Below are positions 35,657 to 43,715 of a DNA stretch of 64,000 nt, piece by piece. Position numbers and translations under genes: made by a program. Below the pieces are notes generated by a model. That model was not told where the DNA came from. It made no database searches and saw only the letters and a list, made by a program, of their open reading frames with translations. Positions within the stretch are counted from its first letter, which is position 1; each line of letters starts with the position of its first letter. This DNA comes from Pedobacter sp. (GTDB lineage: Bacteria > Bacteroidota > Bacteroidia > Sphingobacteriales > Sphingobacteriaceae): the NCBI GenBank assembly GCA_031119475.1, contig JAVHXV010000005.1, forward strand, positions 162,038 to 226,037. The letters run 5' to 3'.

Positions 35657-36040
35657 ATGGAAAAAACGGAGAAAACACGCTATTCAGATAGCGAACTACA
35701 AGAATTTAAAGAACTAATCCTCGAGAAACTAAAAAGCTCAAGGGAAGAATTCCTTTCACTGACCGCTTCTTTGAGCAACCCAAATTCTAACGGTACGGAA
35801 GATACTTCTGGCGCCTATAAAACATTGGAAGATGGTTCGGCCACTTTAGAGAAAGAGCAGATCAATCAATTGGCAGCACGCCAGAAAAAATTCATCGACA
35901 ACCTGGAAGCTGCCCTTGTGCGCATTGAGAACAAGACGTATGGAATTTGCAGGGAAACAGGAAAATTGATCCAAAAAGAACGTTTGCGTGCTGTTCCCCA
36001 TGCTACGTTGAGTATGGAAGCTAAATTGAAGCAAGGTTAA
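35657..36040 (+). CDS. DksA/TraR-family protein without a complete zinc finger
   Basis: The 127-residue protein has the coiled-coil N-terminal part and the C-terminal DksA/TraR motif YGICRETGKLIQKERLRAVPHATLS. Only one cysteine remains where the family has four zinc ligands, so zinc is probably not bound. Such cysteine-poor forms are usual in Bacteroidota. DksA binds RNA polymerase through its secondary channel and tunes ppGpp responses; the tip residues cannot be judged here. The gene sits between ileS and lspA, overlapping lspA by one base (TAATGA), so translation is coupled. Confidence 0.9.
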   Translation: MEKTEKTRYSDSELQEFKELILEKLKSSREEFLSLTASLSNPNSNGTEDTSGAYKTLEDGSATLEKEQINQLAARQKKFIDNLEAALVRIENKTYGICRETGKLIQKERLRAVPHATLSMEAKLKQG

Positions 36041-36642
36041 TGAAAGGCTATACAAAACCCTTAATCGTCATTTTTCTTGTTCTGCTTGCAGATCAATTGC
36101 TCAAAACCTGGGTAAAGACAAATATGATCCTAGGCCAGGAATTCAAGATCTTTGGCAATTGGTTCATCATCCACTTTACCGAAAACAATGGAATGGCATT
36201 CGGACTGGAATTTGGCGGTGAGTTTGGCAAATTGGCCCTTTCGCTGTTCAGGGTATTGGCCGTGGCAGGGATCGGATATGGGCTGCACTACCTGATCAAA
36301 AGAAAATACCACCGCGGACTGATCTTGAACGTGGCCCTTATTTTTGCGGGCGCCATGGGCAATATCATCGACTCGGTATTCTATGGGGTCATCTATAAAT
36401 ATGCTGGCCTTTTGCACGGACAGGTAGTCGACATGCTCTATTTTCCGATCATATCGGGACATTTCCCTTCGTGGTTTCCTTCTTGGGCCAACGAAAGGTT
36501 CGAATTTTTCAGGCCTGTATTTAACCTGGCCGATGCGGCGATCTCAGTGGGCGTCATTTCGATCCTCGTCTTCCAAAAACGTTATTTTAAGGAAGAGGTA
36601 AGGGACGAAGTGGGCATCAACAACGAAAGCATAGAAGATTGA
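36040..36642 (+). CDS. lspA: Lipoprotein signal peptidase (prolipoprotein peptidase), long form
   Basis: LspA cleaves the signal peptide of diacylated prolipoproteins in the inner membrane. The 200-residue protein has four hydrophobic segments. The two catalytic aspartates are in GNIIDSVFYG (about residue 111) and VFNLADAAIS (about 167). An insert between them (VIYKYAGLLHGQVVDMLYFPIISGHFPSWFP) is characteristic of the Bacteroidota housekeeping form. It is the third gene of ileS-dksA-lspA and is followed by a terminator. A second, shorter LspA lies at 43186. Confidence 0.95.
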   Translation: MKGYTKPLIVIFLVLLADQLLKTWVKTNMILGQEFKIFGNWFIIHFTENNGMAFGLEFGGEFGKLALSLFRVLAVAGIGYGLHYLIKRKYHRGLILNVALIFAGAMGNIIDSVFYGVIYKYAGLLHGQVVDMLYFPIISGHFPSWFPSWANERFEFFRPVFNLADAAISVGVISILVFQKRYFKEEVRDEVGINNESIED

Positions 36643-36661
36643 TTTCACGCTCAACCTATTT

Positions 36662-36693
36662 AAAGCTATCTGGTCTTCCAGATAGCTTTTTTT
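36662..36693 (+). terminator. Terminator of ileS-dksA-lspA
   Basis: AAAGCTATCTGG (36662-36673) pairs with CCAGATAGCTTT (36678-36689) over TCTT and is followed by TTTT. It lies 20 bases after the lspA stop codon. Confidence 0.9.
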
Positions 36694-36731
36694 ATGGGCG
36701 ATCAGTATATTTGGTTACCAAATTCCTGATC

Positions 36732-37412
36732 ATGAAAAAATTGTTGCCATTCCTTATGCTGTTCGCCATGCTGGCGCAGCCATTCTCCAGTCTAGCGCAA
36801 AAAAGCCTATTTGATGGTAAGTCCTTAAAGGGCTGGCATGTTGATGTACCAGCAAAAGATAAGGATCCGAACATTGCACCCTCATTTGTAGTCAGAAATG
36901 GATTATTGGTGAGCATGGGCGAACCTAGGGGGCACCTGATTACCGACAAGGTCTATGAAAATTATCGATTGGAAGTAGAATACCGTTTTGCCGGAAAGCC
37001 TGGCAATTGCGGGGTTTTGGTACATGCCTCCACGCCAAGGGCACTGTACCAAATGTTCCCAAAATCGATCGAAGTCCAGATGCAGCACCTGGATGCCGGA
37101 GATTTCTGGTGCATACAGGAAGACATCAGCGTGCCCAATATGGAAGAGCGCCGTGGAGATAAAACCAAATGGGGAGTGAGCGAAGGCAAAGGTCGCCGCA
37201 TCAAAAACCTGACCGACGACAGTGAAAAGCCGTTGGGCGAATGGAATACGATGGTGATCGAATGCCATAAAAATTCGATCAAGGTCTGGGTAAATGGGAT
37301 TTTGGTAAATGAAGGCACAAACTGTACCGCAGACCATGGCCAGATTGCCCTACAGGCCGAAGGTGCCGAAGTGGAGTTTAGGAAATTGGTGTTGAAGAAG
37401 TTGAAAAGTTGA
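36732..37412 (+). CDS. Exported DUF1080 (3-keto-disaccharide hydrolase-like) protein
   Basis: The ATG at 36732 is used because it starts a signal peptide (MKKLLPFLMLFAMLAQPFSSLAQ) and because the longer frame would begin before the upstream terminator. The 226-residue product is a concanavalin-like beta-sandwich of the DUF1080 family (LFDGKSLKGWH, YENYRLEVEYRF, NSIKVWVNGILVNEG). Some members hydrolyse 3-keto-glucosides together with Gfo/Idh oxidoreductases. Here the domain stands alone. The last codons and the stop (LKKLKS-TGA) fall in the heptad island that follows. Confidence 0.88.
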   Translation: MKKLLPFLMLFAMLAQPFSSLAQKSLFDGKSLKGWHVDVPAKDKDPNIAPSFVVRNGLLVSMGEPRGHLITDKVYENYRLEVEYRFAGKPGNCGVLVHASTPRALYQMFPKSIEVQMQHLDAGDFWCIQEDISVPNMEERRGDKTKWGVSEGKGRRIKNLTDDSEKPLGEWNTMVIECHKNSIKVWVNGILVNEGTNCTADHGQIALQAEGAEVEFRKLVLKKLKS

Positions 37413-37453
37413 AAGTTCAAAGTTCAAAGTTGAAGGTTCAAAGTTGAACGTTA
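37391..37453. repeat. Heptad repeat island, AAGTTGA/AAGTTCA theme
   Basis: About eight units (GAAGAAGTT, GAAAAGTT, GAAAGTT, CAAAGTT, CAAAGTT, GAAGGTT, CAAAGTT, GAACGTT) run at a 7-base period. The first units encode the C-terminus and stop codon of the DUF1080 gene. Confidence 0.9.
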
Positions 37454-37505
37454 TGGAATTGGCATGATTTTTACATCTAAGGATAAACACACAAAATTTA
37501 AGATC

Positions 37506-38207
37506 ATGAAAAAATTATTAATGATGGCCACGATTGCATTGTTCAGTATCAATGCCATGGCGCAGCAAGTAGATTTAAGAAGGAAAGTTACCGTAAGCGG
37601 ATCGGCCGAAACAGAAGTTACACCAGATATCATCTACCTTAACATTTCCCTGAAAGAATATCTAAAAGATAACAACAGCAAAAAGAAAGTAGAGATTACC
37701 GAATTGGAAAATCAGCTGTATGCTGCAGTGGTCAAAGCAGGGATCGCAAAGGAAGACCTGACCGTAAACAATGTATCGAGCTTTAACTACGTAACCGAGA
37801 AAAAGAAAAATCCAGATTTCCTGGCCAGCAAACAATACCGCTTAAAAGTAAGCGACCTTAATAAATGGAATGCCATTATCGGTGCAATTGATGCCAAAGG
37901 GATTTCATCGACGAATATTGAGAGCTATGACTATTCAAAGATCAGCAGCCTAAAAAAAGAGCTGAAAATAAAAGCCTTATTGGCGGCAAAAGAAAAGGCT
38001 ACCTATATGGTGGAGGCACTTGGCGATAAATTGGGCAATGTGATCGACATCCAGGAAGTGAACAACGAAATCTATCCACAGCCCATGTACAGGGCCAACG
38101 TCATGATGATGAAGGCCGAATCGAGCATGGCCGCAGATGCCGTAGAACTCGATTTCAAAAAAATCAAGCTCAATTATTTGGTTAATGCGGTGTTCGAAAT
38201 CAAATAG
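37506..38207 (+). CDS. Exported SIMPL-domain protein
   Basis: From the ATG at 37506 the 233-residue product has a signal peptide (cleaved near MA-Q20) and a single SIMPL (DUF541) domain: VTVSGSAETEVTPDIIYLNISL, then the YRLKVSDLNKW stretch and KATYMVEALGDKLG. SIMPL proteins are periplasmic or outer-membrane-associated homo-oligomers, linked to signalling in animals and to oxidative stress (YggE) in E. coli. The exact role is unknown. It is a single gene with a hairpin terminator 50 bases downstream. Confidence 0.88.
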   Translation: MKKLLMMATIALFSINAMAQQVDLRRKVTVSGSAETEVTPDIIYLNISLKEYLKDNNSKKKVEITELENQLYAAVVKAGIAKEDLTVNNVSSFNYVTEKKKNPDFLASKQYRLKVSDLNKWNAIIGAIDAKGISSTNIESYDYSKISSLKKELKIKALLAAKEKATYMVEALGDKLGNVIDIQEVNNEIYPQPMYRANVMMMKAESSMAADAVELDFKKIKLNYLVNAVFEIK

Positions 38208-38220
38208 TTCTATCGTCCTT

Positions 38221-38252
38221 GCCCCATGCGCTATGCGCTAAATCTCTAAGCA
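38221..38252. repeat. Short heptad island, GCGCTAT theme
   Basis: GCCCCAT, GCGCTAT, GCGCTAA and ATCTCTA follow at 7-base spacing directly in front of the next terminator. Short example of the family. Confidence 0.6.
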
Positions 38253-38253
38253 T

Positions 38254-38289
38254 AAAAAAAATCTATCAAATCAATTTGATAGATTTTTT
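38254..38289. terminator. Two-way Rho-independent terminator
   Basis: AAAAAATCTATCAAA pairs with TTTGATAGATTTTTT over a TCAA loop (38255-38289). Runs of A before and T after allow function on both strands; its main role should be for the SIMPL gene. Confidence 0.85.
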
Positions 38290-38327
38290 GTTATTAGGGT
38301 ATTGTTAACCTTTAAATTCAAAATCAG

Positions 38328-38636
38328 ATGAAAAAATTGATCTACTCGCTCGTTCTTGTTTTCACTTTGGGAATAAGTGCGAATGTTTCGGCTGCAGATA
38401 GAACTGAACCAAAGACCGAAATGACGGCAGAACAAAAAGCCCAATTTGAAAAAATCACCAACAGGGTGGATGAAATCCGTAAAATGGACAAATCACACTT
38501 GACCAAAGCCGAAAGGAAAGCACTTCGTGCCGAGCTTCGTCAGATGAAAGAACAGGCGCGTGCCATGTCTGGAGGCGTATATCTTTCAGTTGGTGCGATC
38601 ATCATTATCATTTTATTGTTGATCCTTATCCTATAG
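38328..38636 (+). CDS. Small exported protein with C-terminal membrane helix
   Basis: The 102-residue product has a signal peptide (cleaved near VSA-A22), a charged helical middle (QKAQFEKITNRVDEIRKMDKSHLTKAERKALRAELRQMKEQ) and a very hydrophobic C-terminal end (GAIIIIILLLILIL). It should be anchored in a membrane with a periplasmic coiled-coil. The middle part recalls widespread small Bacteroidota proteins of unknown function. Nothing is known of its partners. Confidence 0.72.
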   Translation: MKKLIYSLVLVFTLGISANVSAADRTEPKTEMTAEQKAQFEKITNRVDEIRKMDKSHLTKAERKALRAELRQMKEQARAMSGGVYLSVGAIIIIILLLILIL

Positions 38637-38658
38637 ACAACACAATCCTATATAAAGG

Positions 38659-38701
38659 CAGAGGGCATGGCGCGATGAGTAATATGCCCTTTGCTCATTG
38701 C
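38659..38701. repeat. Heptad island with inverted halves
   Basis: AGAGGGC-ATGGCGC-GATGAGT is followed after AAT by ATGCCCT-TTGCTCA-TTGC, a 7-base-period imperfect inverted pair between convergent genes. It reaches the serS stop codon and could form a hairpin that ends both transcripts. Confidence 0.7.
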
Positions 38702-39972
38702 TAGTCAATCATATCAAACCCAGTATACTTTCTCAGCACTTCTGGAATAACAATGCCATCGGCTGTCTGGTAGTTTTCTAGAATGGCAGCTACGATCCTT
38801 GGGAGCGCCAAAGCACTTCCGTTCAGGGTATGGGCCAACTGGGTCTTTCCTTCCTTTCCCTTAAACCTCAGCTTAAGGCGATTACTCTGATAGGTTTCGA
38901 AATTAGAGACCGATGATACTTCTAGCCATCGTTGCTGTGCGGCACTCCAGACCTCCATATCGTAGGTCATGGCCGAGGTAAAGCCCATATCGCCACCACA
39001 TAAACGCAACACACGGTAATGTAGGCCCAATTCCTGGAGCAGGGATTGCACATAATTGCTCATGTCTTCCAATACCTGATACGATTGTTCAGGATGCACG
39101 ATCTGCACCACCTCCACTTTATCAAATTGATGCAAGCGGTTCAATCCGCGTACATGCGCCCCATAAGAACCTGCTTCCCTCCTAAAGCATGGTGTATAGC
39201 CGGTATTTTTGATCGGCAGGTCTTCTTCCTTTAAAATTACATCACGATACAGGTTGGTAACCGGAACTTCTGCTGTGGGGATCAGATAGAGGTCATCGCC
39301 GGTAACATGGTACATCTGTCCTTCCTTATCCGGCAATTGTCCTGTTCCAAATCCAGATGCGGCGTTTACCAAATGTGGCACCTGCATTTCCTTATAGCCC
39401 GCTGCCGTGGCATGGTCCAAAAAGAAATTGATCAGGGCACGTTGTAACCTCGCTCCTTTGCCCTTATAGACCGGAAAGCCTGCACCGGTAATCTTTACGC
39501 CAAGTTCAAAATCAATGATGTCATATTTTGCGGTCAGTTCCCAATGTGGTTTCGCATCTGCAGGCAGTGTTGCCGGAGCGCCATGGGTATACACAATTTC
39601 ATTGTCATCAGCCGTTGCGCCAGATTTGACCAAATGATAGGGAAGATTTGGAAGCTGAACAATCAGGTGATTAAGGTCCAATTCCAAAATATTCAGTTTT
39701 TCGGTCAGTTCCCTGATATTTTCCTTCTGGCCTCCAGTTTCTACTTTAATAGCTTCAGCTTCTTCCTTCTTACCATTTCTCATCAGTTCGCCAATCTGCT
39801 TGGCCGCGCTATTGGCCAGTGCCGACAAGTTATCCAACGAAGTTTGGGTCTGGCGACGCTCTTCATCGGTGGAGATGATCTGGTCTACCAATTCCGTTTG
39901 TTTGAAATTACGCACAGCTAGGCGTTCTAAAACTTTCTCTCTATTTTCGCGGATATAGTTAACTTGCAGCAT
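38701..39972 (-). CDS. serS: Serine--tRNA ligase
   Basis: SerRS charges tRNA-Ser. The 423-residue protein has the N-terminal antiparallel coiled coil that grips the long variable arm (about 25-105). A class II core follows: TAEVPVTNLYRD, motif 2 FRREAGSYGAHVRGLNRLHQFDKVE, and motif 3 NGSALALPRIVAAILENYQ. All usual motifs are present. It has its own -7 box next to the start codon and shares a repeat-filled gap with the divergent rsmI. Confidence 0.97.
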   Translation of the reverse strand: MLQVNYIRENREKVLERLAVRNFKQTELVDQIISTDEERRQTQTSLDNLSALANSAAKQIGELMRNGKKEEAEAIKVETGGQKENIRELTEKLNILELDLNHLIVQLPNLPYHLVKSGATADDNEIVYTHGAPATLPADAKPHWELTAKYDIIDFELGVKITGAGFPVYKGKGARLQRALINFFLDHATAAGYKEMQVPHLVNAASGFGTGQLPDKEGQMYHVTGDDLYLIPTAEVPVTNLYRDVILKEEDLPIKNTGYTPCFRREAGSYGAHVRGLNRLHQFDKVEVVQIVHPEQSYQVLEDMSNYVQSLLQELGLHYRVLRLCGGDMGFTSAMTYDMEVWSAAQQRWLEVSSVSNFETYQSNRLKLRFKGKEGKTQLAHTLNGSALALPRIVAAILENYQTADGIVIPEVLRKYTGFDMID

Positions 39973-39986
39973 TATTTATTTTTTTA

Positions 39987-39994
39987 CAAAGATA
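39987..39994 (-). promoter_or_regulatory. -7 box of serS
   Basis: TATCTTTG on the minus strand (39994-39987) lies 14 bases before the serS start codon. No convincing -33 box is seen; the heptad island begins immediately upstream. Confidence 0.45.
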
Positions 39995-39998
39995 ATAA

Positions 39999-40073
39999 GA
40001 GTTACGTGTTATCAGTTATGTGTTGTGAGTTTTATGCGCCCAGACCTGTAGCCCGCAACCCATAACCCGTAAC
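39999..40073. repeat. Heptad repeat island with inverted arms and GCGCCC core
   Basis: Left arm GAGTTAC-GTGTTAT-CAGTTAT-GTGTTGT-GAGTTTT, core ATGCGCCC, right arm AGACCTG-TAGCCCG-CAACCCA-TAACCCG-TAAC. The arms are roughly reverse complements and end at the rsmI start codon. The same core GCGCCC occurs in the island at 49075. Confidence 0.88.
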
Positions 40074-40784
40074 ATGAAAGAAGGAAAACTTTATCTCGTT
40101 CCCACGCCGATCGGCAATCTAGATGACATGACCTTTCGCGCAGTCATCATTTTAAAAGAGGCCGATATCATCTTGGCTGAGGATACGCGCACGAGCGCCC
40201 CGTTGCTGAAGCACTTTGGCATCGAAAAAAAAGCCTATTCCCATCATCAGCATAATGAACATCAGGCCACTGCCGAAGTCATCCGGTTTTTAAAGGACGG
40301 AAAAAATGTGGCCCTCATCTCGGATGCCGGTACACCAGCCATTTCCGATCCAGGGTTCTTTCTGGTAAGGGAAGCGCTCAAGCAGGATATCGAGGTAAAT
40401 TGCCTACCGGGAGCTACGGCATTCGTGCCTGCATTGGTCAACTCCGGCTTACCCAGCGACCAATTTGTATTCGAAGGGTTTTTGCCGGTCAAGAAAGGGC
40501 GGCAGACCCGAATGAAAGAACTGGCCAACGAAGAGCGGACCATGATTTTTTATGAAAGTCCGCACCGCCTCTTAAAGACATTGGAAGAATTTGCCACTTA
40601 TCTTGGCGCAGACAGGCCTGCATCGGTTAGCAGGGAGCTCACCAAGATATACGAGGAAACCGTACGCGGAACGTTATTGGAAATAAAATCACATTTCGAA
40701 AACAATATTTTAAAAGGAGAATTCGTAATTTGTGTTGCGGGGGAAGCAAAGCGGAAAGCGAAGAGCGAAGAGCGTAGAGCGTAG
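40074..40784 (+). CDS. rsmI: 16S rRNA (cytidine(1402)-2'-O)-methyltransferase
   Basis: RsmI methylates the ribose of C1402 in the decoding centre of the 16S rRNA. The 236-residue protein shows the tetrapyrrole-methylase fold motifs LVPTPIGNLDDMTFRAV, LAEDTRTS, SDAGTPAISDPG and SHHQHNEH. The SAM-binding GxGxPG-type loop appears as CLPGATAFVPAL. Its C-terminal tail RKAKSEERRA is encoded by the following heptad island and is not part of the fold. Translation probably starts at 40074, right after the inverted island. Confidence 0.95.
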   Translation: MKEGKLYLVPTPIGNLDDMTFRAVIILKEADIILAEDTRTSAPLLKHFGIEKKAYSHHQHNEHQATAEVIRFLKDGKNVALISDAGTPAISDPGFFLVREALKQDIEVNCLPGATAFVPALVNSGLPSDQFVFEGFLPVKKGRQTRMKELANEERTMIFYESPHRLLKTLEEFATYLGADRPASVSRELTKIYEETVRGTLLEIKSHFENNILKGEFVICVAGEAKRKAKSEERRA

Positions 40785-40905
40785 AGCGAAGAGCGTAGAG
40801 CGTAGAGCGAAGATTAAAGATTAAAGATCAAAGACCATAAGTAGTTATACATTAAAAAAATTGGCATGGGATTACGCTTAACGCCCATCGCCAAACACCA
40901 AAACC
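40745..40905. repeat. Heptad repeat island, GAAGAGC / GTAGAGC theme
   Basis: Units GAAGAGC, GTAGAGC, then AAAGATT and AAAGATC, run at a 7-base period from 40745 to about 40836. After a 30-base gap a complementary-theme run (ATTACGC-TTAACGC-CCATCGC-CAAACAC) ends at the next start codon. The island covers the 3' end of rsmI. Confidence 0.9.
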
Positions 40906-41544
40906 ATGACATCAATAGATAGATTTTTAAGTGACGAACAGGACCCAAAGGCAGTAGAAAAGGTAATTGGGAAATTAAATGACCTTCTGACCACAGGTGA
41001 AGAACTTTTATACCTTGCCGTGCAAAAAAAGCCGGCGGTTAACCTTTTGCCAGACAGCATTGCCATCAGCAACAAGCGTATTTTTTATTGCTCGCCAGGT
41101 AATTTAGGACTGACCATGAACTTCAAGGATATTTCTTGGAAAAACATAAAAGAAGTTTCTTTTAAAGAAGAGTTTTTTGGTTCCAAGTTCATCTGTGTAC
41201 CGCAGCATGGCGAGAATATCGTAACGGAATACATCCCTAAAATCCAGGCCCGTAAACTGCACCAATCGGCGAACGAACAACTCGAAACCTATAAGGAATT
41301 GTTGAGGCAACAAAAGTTGGAAGAAAATAGGGCTTCTGCATCTATGGTCAATGTTCCATCTTCAGCGCAGCCGATTATCGAACTTCCAATCGAGGAAGCC
41401 ATTGTGATCGCACCGCACGAAATTGAGGAGGCCGAAGACGAAACAACCCTGAAATTAAGAAAGCTCAAAACACTGTACGATAAGCAGTTGATTACCAGAG
41501 AAGAATACGAGAGCAAGAAATCGGCAATCTTAGATAGTTTATAG
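40906..41544 (+). CDS. PH-like and SHOCT domain protein
   Basis: The 212-residue cytoplasmic protein has an N-terminal bacterial PH-like domain (about 30-125: DLLTTGEELLYLAVQKKPAVN...DISWKNIKEVSFKEEFFGSKFICV). A linker follows, and a C-terminal SHOCT motif lies at about 180-212 (LRKLKTLYDKQLITREEYESKKSAIL). Such pairs occur in many proteins that bind membranes or oligomerise; the function is unknown. It lies 11 bases before lnt and probably shares its transcript. Confidence 0.82.
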   Translation: MTSIDRFLSDEQDPKAVEKVIGKLNDLLTTGEELLYLAVQKKPAVNLLPDSIAISNKRIFYCSPGNLGLTMNFKDISWKNIKEVSFKEEFFGSKFICVPQHGENIVTEYIPKIQARKLHQSANEQLETYKELLRQQKLEENRASASMVNVPSSAQPIIELPIEEAIVIAPHEIEEAEDETTLKLRKLKTLYDKQLITREEYESKKSAILDSL

Positions 41545-41555
41545 GAAACCGACCT

Positions 41556-43202
41556 ATGAACCAAAAACAGACCTATCTTTTGGCACTTTTGAGTGCCCTG
41601 CTGCTCTGGATGGCCTGGCCGCCATTTACATGGACCACGCCCCTACTTTTGGTTGCGCTGGTCCCGTTATTGGCTGCCATTGACCACATCCTTTCCAATC
41701 ACGATAAAAAAAGAGGAAAAAAAGTATTCCTGACTGCCGGACTGGCTTTTTTGGTTTGGAATACGGCCAGCATCTATTGGGTGTTCAATGCCATCCATTC
41801 TTCAGATACAGGCTGGCTGGTCTCTCTTTTGGTCTCCCTAATTCCATATGGATTAGGTGCGCTATTGATGACCTTTGCTTTTTGGTTATATGCCCAATTG
41901 CGCACAAGGGTACGCCCTGTACTCGCTTATGCCGGGTTGATCGCTTTCTATATTTCCATGGAATACCTGCACCAGAGCTGGGATCTGGCCTTTCCGTGGA
42001 TGACCTTGGGCAATGGCCTCGCCGGGATGCACCAATTGGCGCAATGGTATAGCTATACCGGCACCTACGGCGGTTCGTTATGGATCTTATTGAGCAATAT
42101 TTTAGTTTTCGAAGCCTATCGGGGATGGAAACAGGATCAGGGGAAATGGATGCGGTTACTGGCCTGTTCGTCAGTTGTGCTGATTCCTATGGCCTGCTCA
42201 TTGTTTACCTATTCGACCTACCAGGAAAAAATATTGCCCGTAAATGTGGTTGCCGTACAGCCCAATATTGATCCTTATGAAAAATATAGTTCGGCATCTG
42301 CCGCTGAACAGTTGAATGTGCTGATCAAATTGTCTGATTCTGTTGGTCAGGTAAATACCGAATACTTCATTTGGCCTGAGACCGCCTTGCCACAATATGC
42401 CAACGAAGAGCAGATCCGCAGCCATCCAGATGTGCTCGCTGCACAACAGTTTTTGGGCAAATACAAAAATGGCACCTTGATTACCGGCATAGAGACCATA
42501 AAATGGTACGACGGCAAGCAGACCATTTCGGCTGGACGAGATGAACGGAGCGGAAAATATTACGACCGTTTTAATGCCGCCCTACAACTGGAGAACTCTG
42601 CAGCAATTGCCATATATCACAAATCAAAGCTTGTACCTGGCGTAGAGAAAATGCCTTTCCCCAAAGTTTTTTCTTTCTTGGCACCTGTTTTTGAACACCT
42701 TGGCGGAAGTGCCTCAGGCTATGGCTGGCAGCAGCAGCCTACCGTTTTTTACGCGCAGAGCGGGATTGGCGTAGCCCCGGTGATCTGTTACGAATCGATA
42801 TGGGGAAACTGGATTGCCAAATCGGTCAAGGAAGGCGCCCAATTTATTGCGATCATTACCAATGATGGGTGGTGGGGCAATACATCCGGAAAGGACCAAC
42901 ACCTGCTCTATGCCAAATTAAGGGCAATAGAAACGCGTAGATGGGTGGTACGGTCGGCGAATACCGGTATTTCTGCTTTTATCAACCAAAGGGGCGATGT
43001 GGTGAAACAATCGGAATGGTGGAAAAGAACCGCACTCAAGGCCGATATCAATTTAAACGATAGCCTAACTTTTTATGCGCAAAATGGAGATATAATTCCA
43101 CAGGTCGCTATATTTTTGGGCATATTATTGGCCTTGGTTATTCCCTATCAGAAATGGAGATCGAAAAACAAAAAGACACTAGGATATGAAAAGCAGGAAT
43201 AA
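41556..43202 (+). CDS. lnt: Apolipoprotein N-acyltransferase
   Basis: Lnt adds the third acyl chain to the N-terminal Cys of lipoproteins. The 548-residue protein has eight or so membrane segments in the first 225 residues and a periplasmic nitrilase-like domain with the triad E275 (WPETALPQ), K356 (YHKSKLVPGVEKMPF) and C411 (APVICYESIWG). The last segment near 515-535 is a further membrane helix. It overlaps the second lspA by 17 bases, so both maturation enzymes are translated together. Confidence 0.93.
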   Translation: MNQKQTYLLALLSALLLWMAWPPFTWTTPLLLVALVPLLAAIDHILSNHDKKRGKKVFLTAGLAFLVWNTASIYWVFNAIHSSDTGWLVSLLVSLIPYGLGALLMTFAFWLYAQLRTRVRPVLAYAGLIAFYISMEYLHQSWDLAFPWMTLGNGLAGMHQLAQWYSYTGTYGGSLWILLSNILVFEAYRGWKQDQGKWMRLLACSSVVLIPMACSLFTYSTYQEKILPVNVVAVQPNIDPYEKYSSASAAEQLNVLIKLSDSVGQVNTEYFIWPETALPQYANEEQIRSHPDVLAAQQFLGKYKNGTLITGIETIKWYDGKQTISAGRDERSGKYYDRFNAALQLENSAAIAIYHKSKLVPGVEKMPFPKVFSFLAPVFEHLGGSASGYGWQQQPTVFYAQSGIGVAPVICYESIWGNWIAKSVKEGAQFIAIITNDGWWGNTSGKDQHLLYAKLRAIETRRWVVRSANTGISAFINQRGDVVKQSEWWKRTALKADINLNDSLTFYAQNGDIIPQVAIFLGILLALVIPYQKWRSKNKKTLGYEKQE

Positions 43203-43710
43203 CATTCGGATCATATTATTATTGCTCATGGTTGCCCTCAGCGTGGGATGCGACCAGGCATCGAAAAAGATCGTCCGCGAAAAAGTTGCCGAGCATGAAA
43301 CCATTTCCATCATCAAAAACCATTTTATCTTAACAAAAGTGGAAAATACCGGGGCATTCCTGAGTGCCGGAAATGAACTGCCAGATACGGTCAGGTTTAT
43401 TCTGCTCACCCTATTGCCGGTGATCGTGCTCTGCTATGGACTGGGTTATCTCCTCTATAAGCAAAGGCTGCCAACACTCATGCAGGTCGGATTATGCCTT
43501 TTACTTGGTGGCGGTATCGGCAATGTTTACGATAGGATCCGTTTTGGATCTGTTACGGATTTCCTGCACATCGACTTTGGACTATTCAGGACTGGGGTTT
43601 TTAACCTGGCAGATGTTTCCATCATGTTAGGGATTGGCCTGTTGTTGCTATACTCATTCAAGAAAGCACCTTTGGATAAAAACGACTTACGAAGTCTTAA
43701 GACTTCGTAA
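43186..43710 (+). CDS. lspA: Second lipoprotein signal peptidase, short form
   Basis: The 174-residue protein has four membrane segments. The conserved CDQASK, VENTGAFLS and catalytic Asp sites GGIGNVYDR (about 116) and VFNLADVSI (about 145) are all intact, so it is expected to be active. It lacks the long insert seen in the LspA at 36040. The start overlaps lnt by 17 bases. The final codons (about DLRSLKTS) and the TAA stop lie within a REP-like palindrome, so the C-terminal tail is set by that repeat and is not a conserved part of the enzyme. Confidence 0.92.
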   Translation: MKSRNNIRIILLLLMVALSVGCDQASKKIVREKVAEHETISIIKNHFILTKVENTGAFLSAGNELPDTVRFILLTLLPVIVLCYGLGYLLYKQRLPTLMQVGLCLLLGGGIGNVYDRIRFGSVTDFLHIDFGLFRTGVFNLADVSIMLGIGLLLLYSFKKAPLDKNDLRSLKTS

Positions 43711-43714
43711 GTCG
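43683..43714. repeat. REP-like perfect palindrome inside the lspA 3' end
   Basis: CGACTTACGAAGTCTT (43683-43698) is followed by its exact reverse complement. The stop codon of the short lspA is inside it, and the convergent nadE gene ends 1 base beyond. The same 32 bases recur at 50381-50412. Confidence 0.9.
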
Positions 43715-43715
43715 G

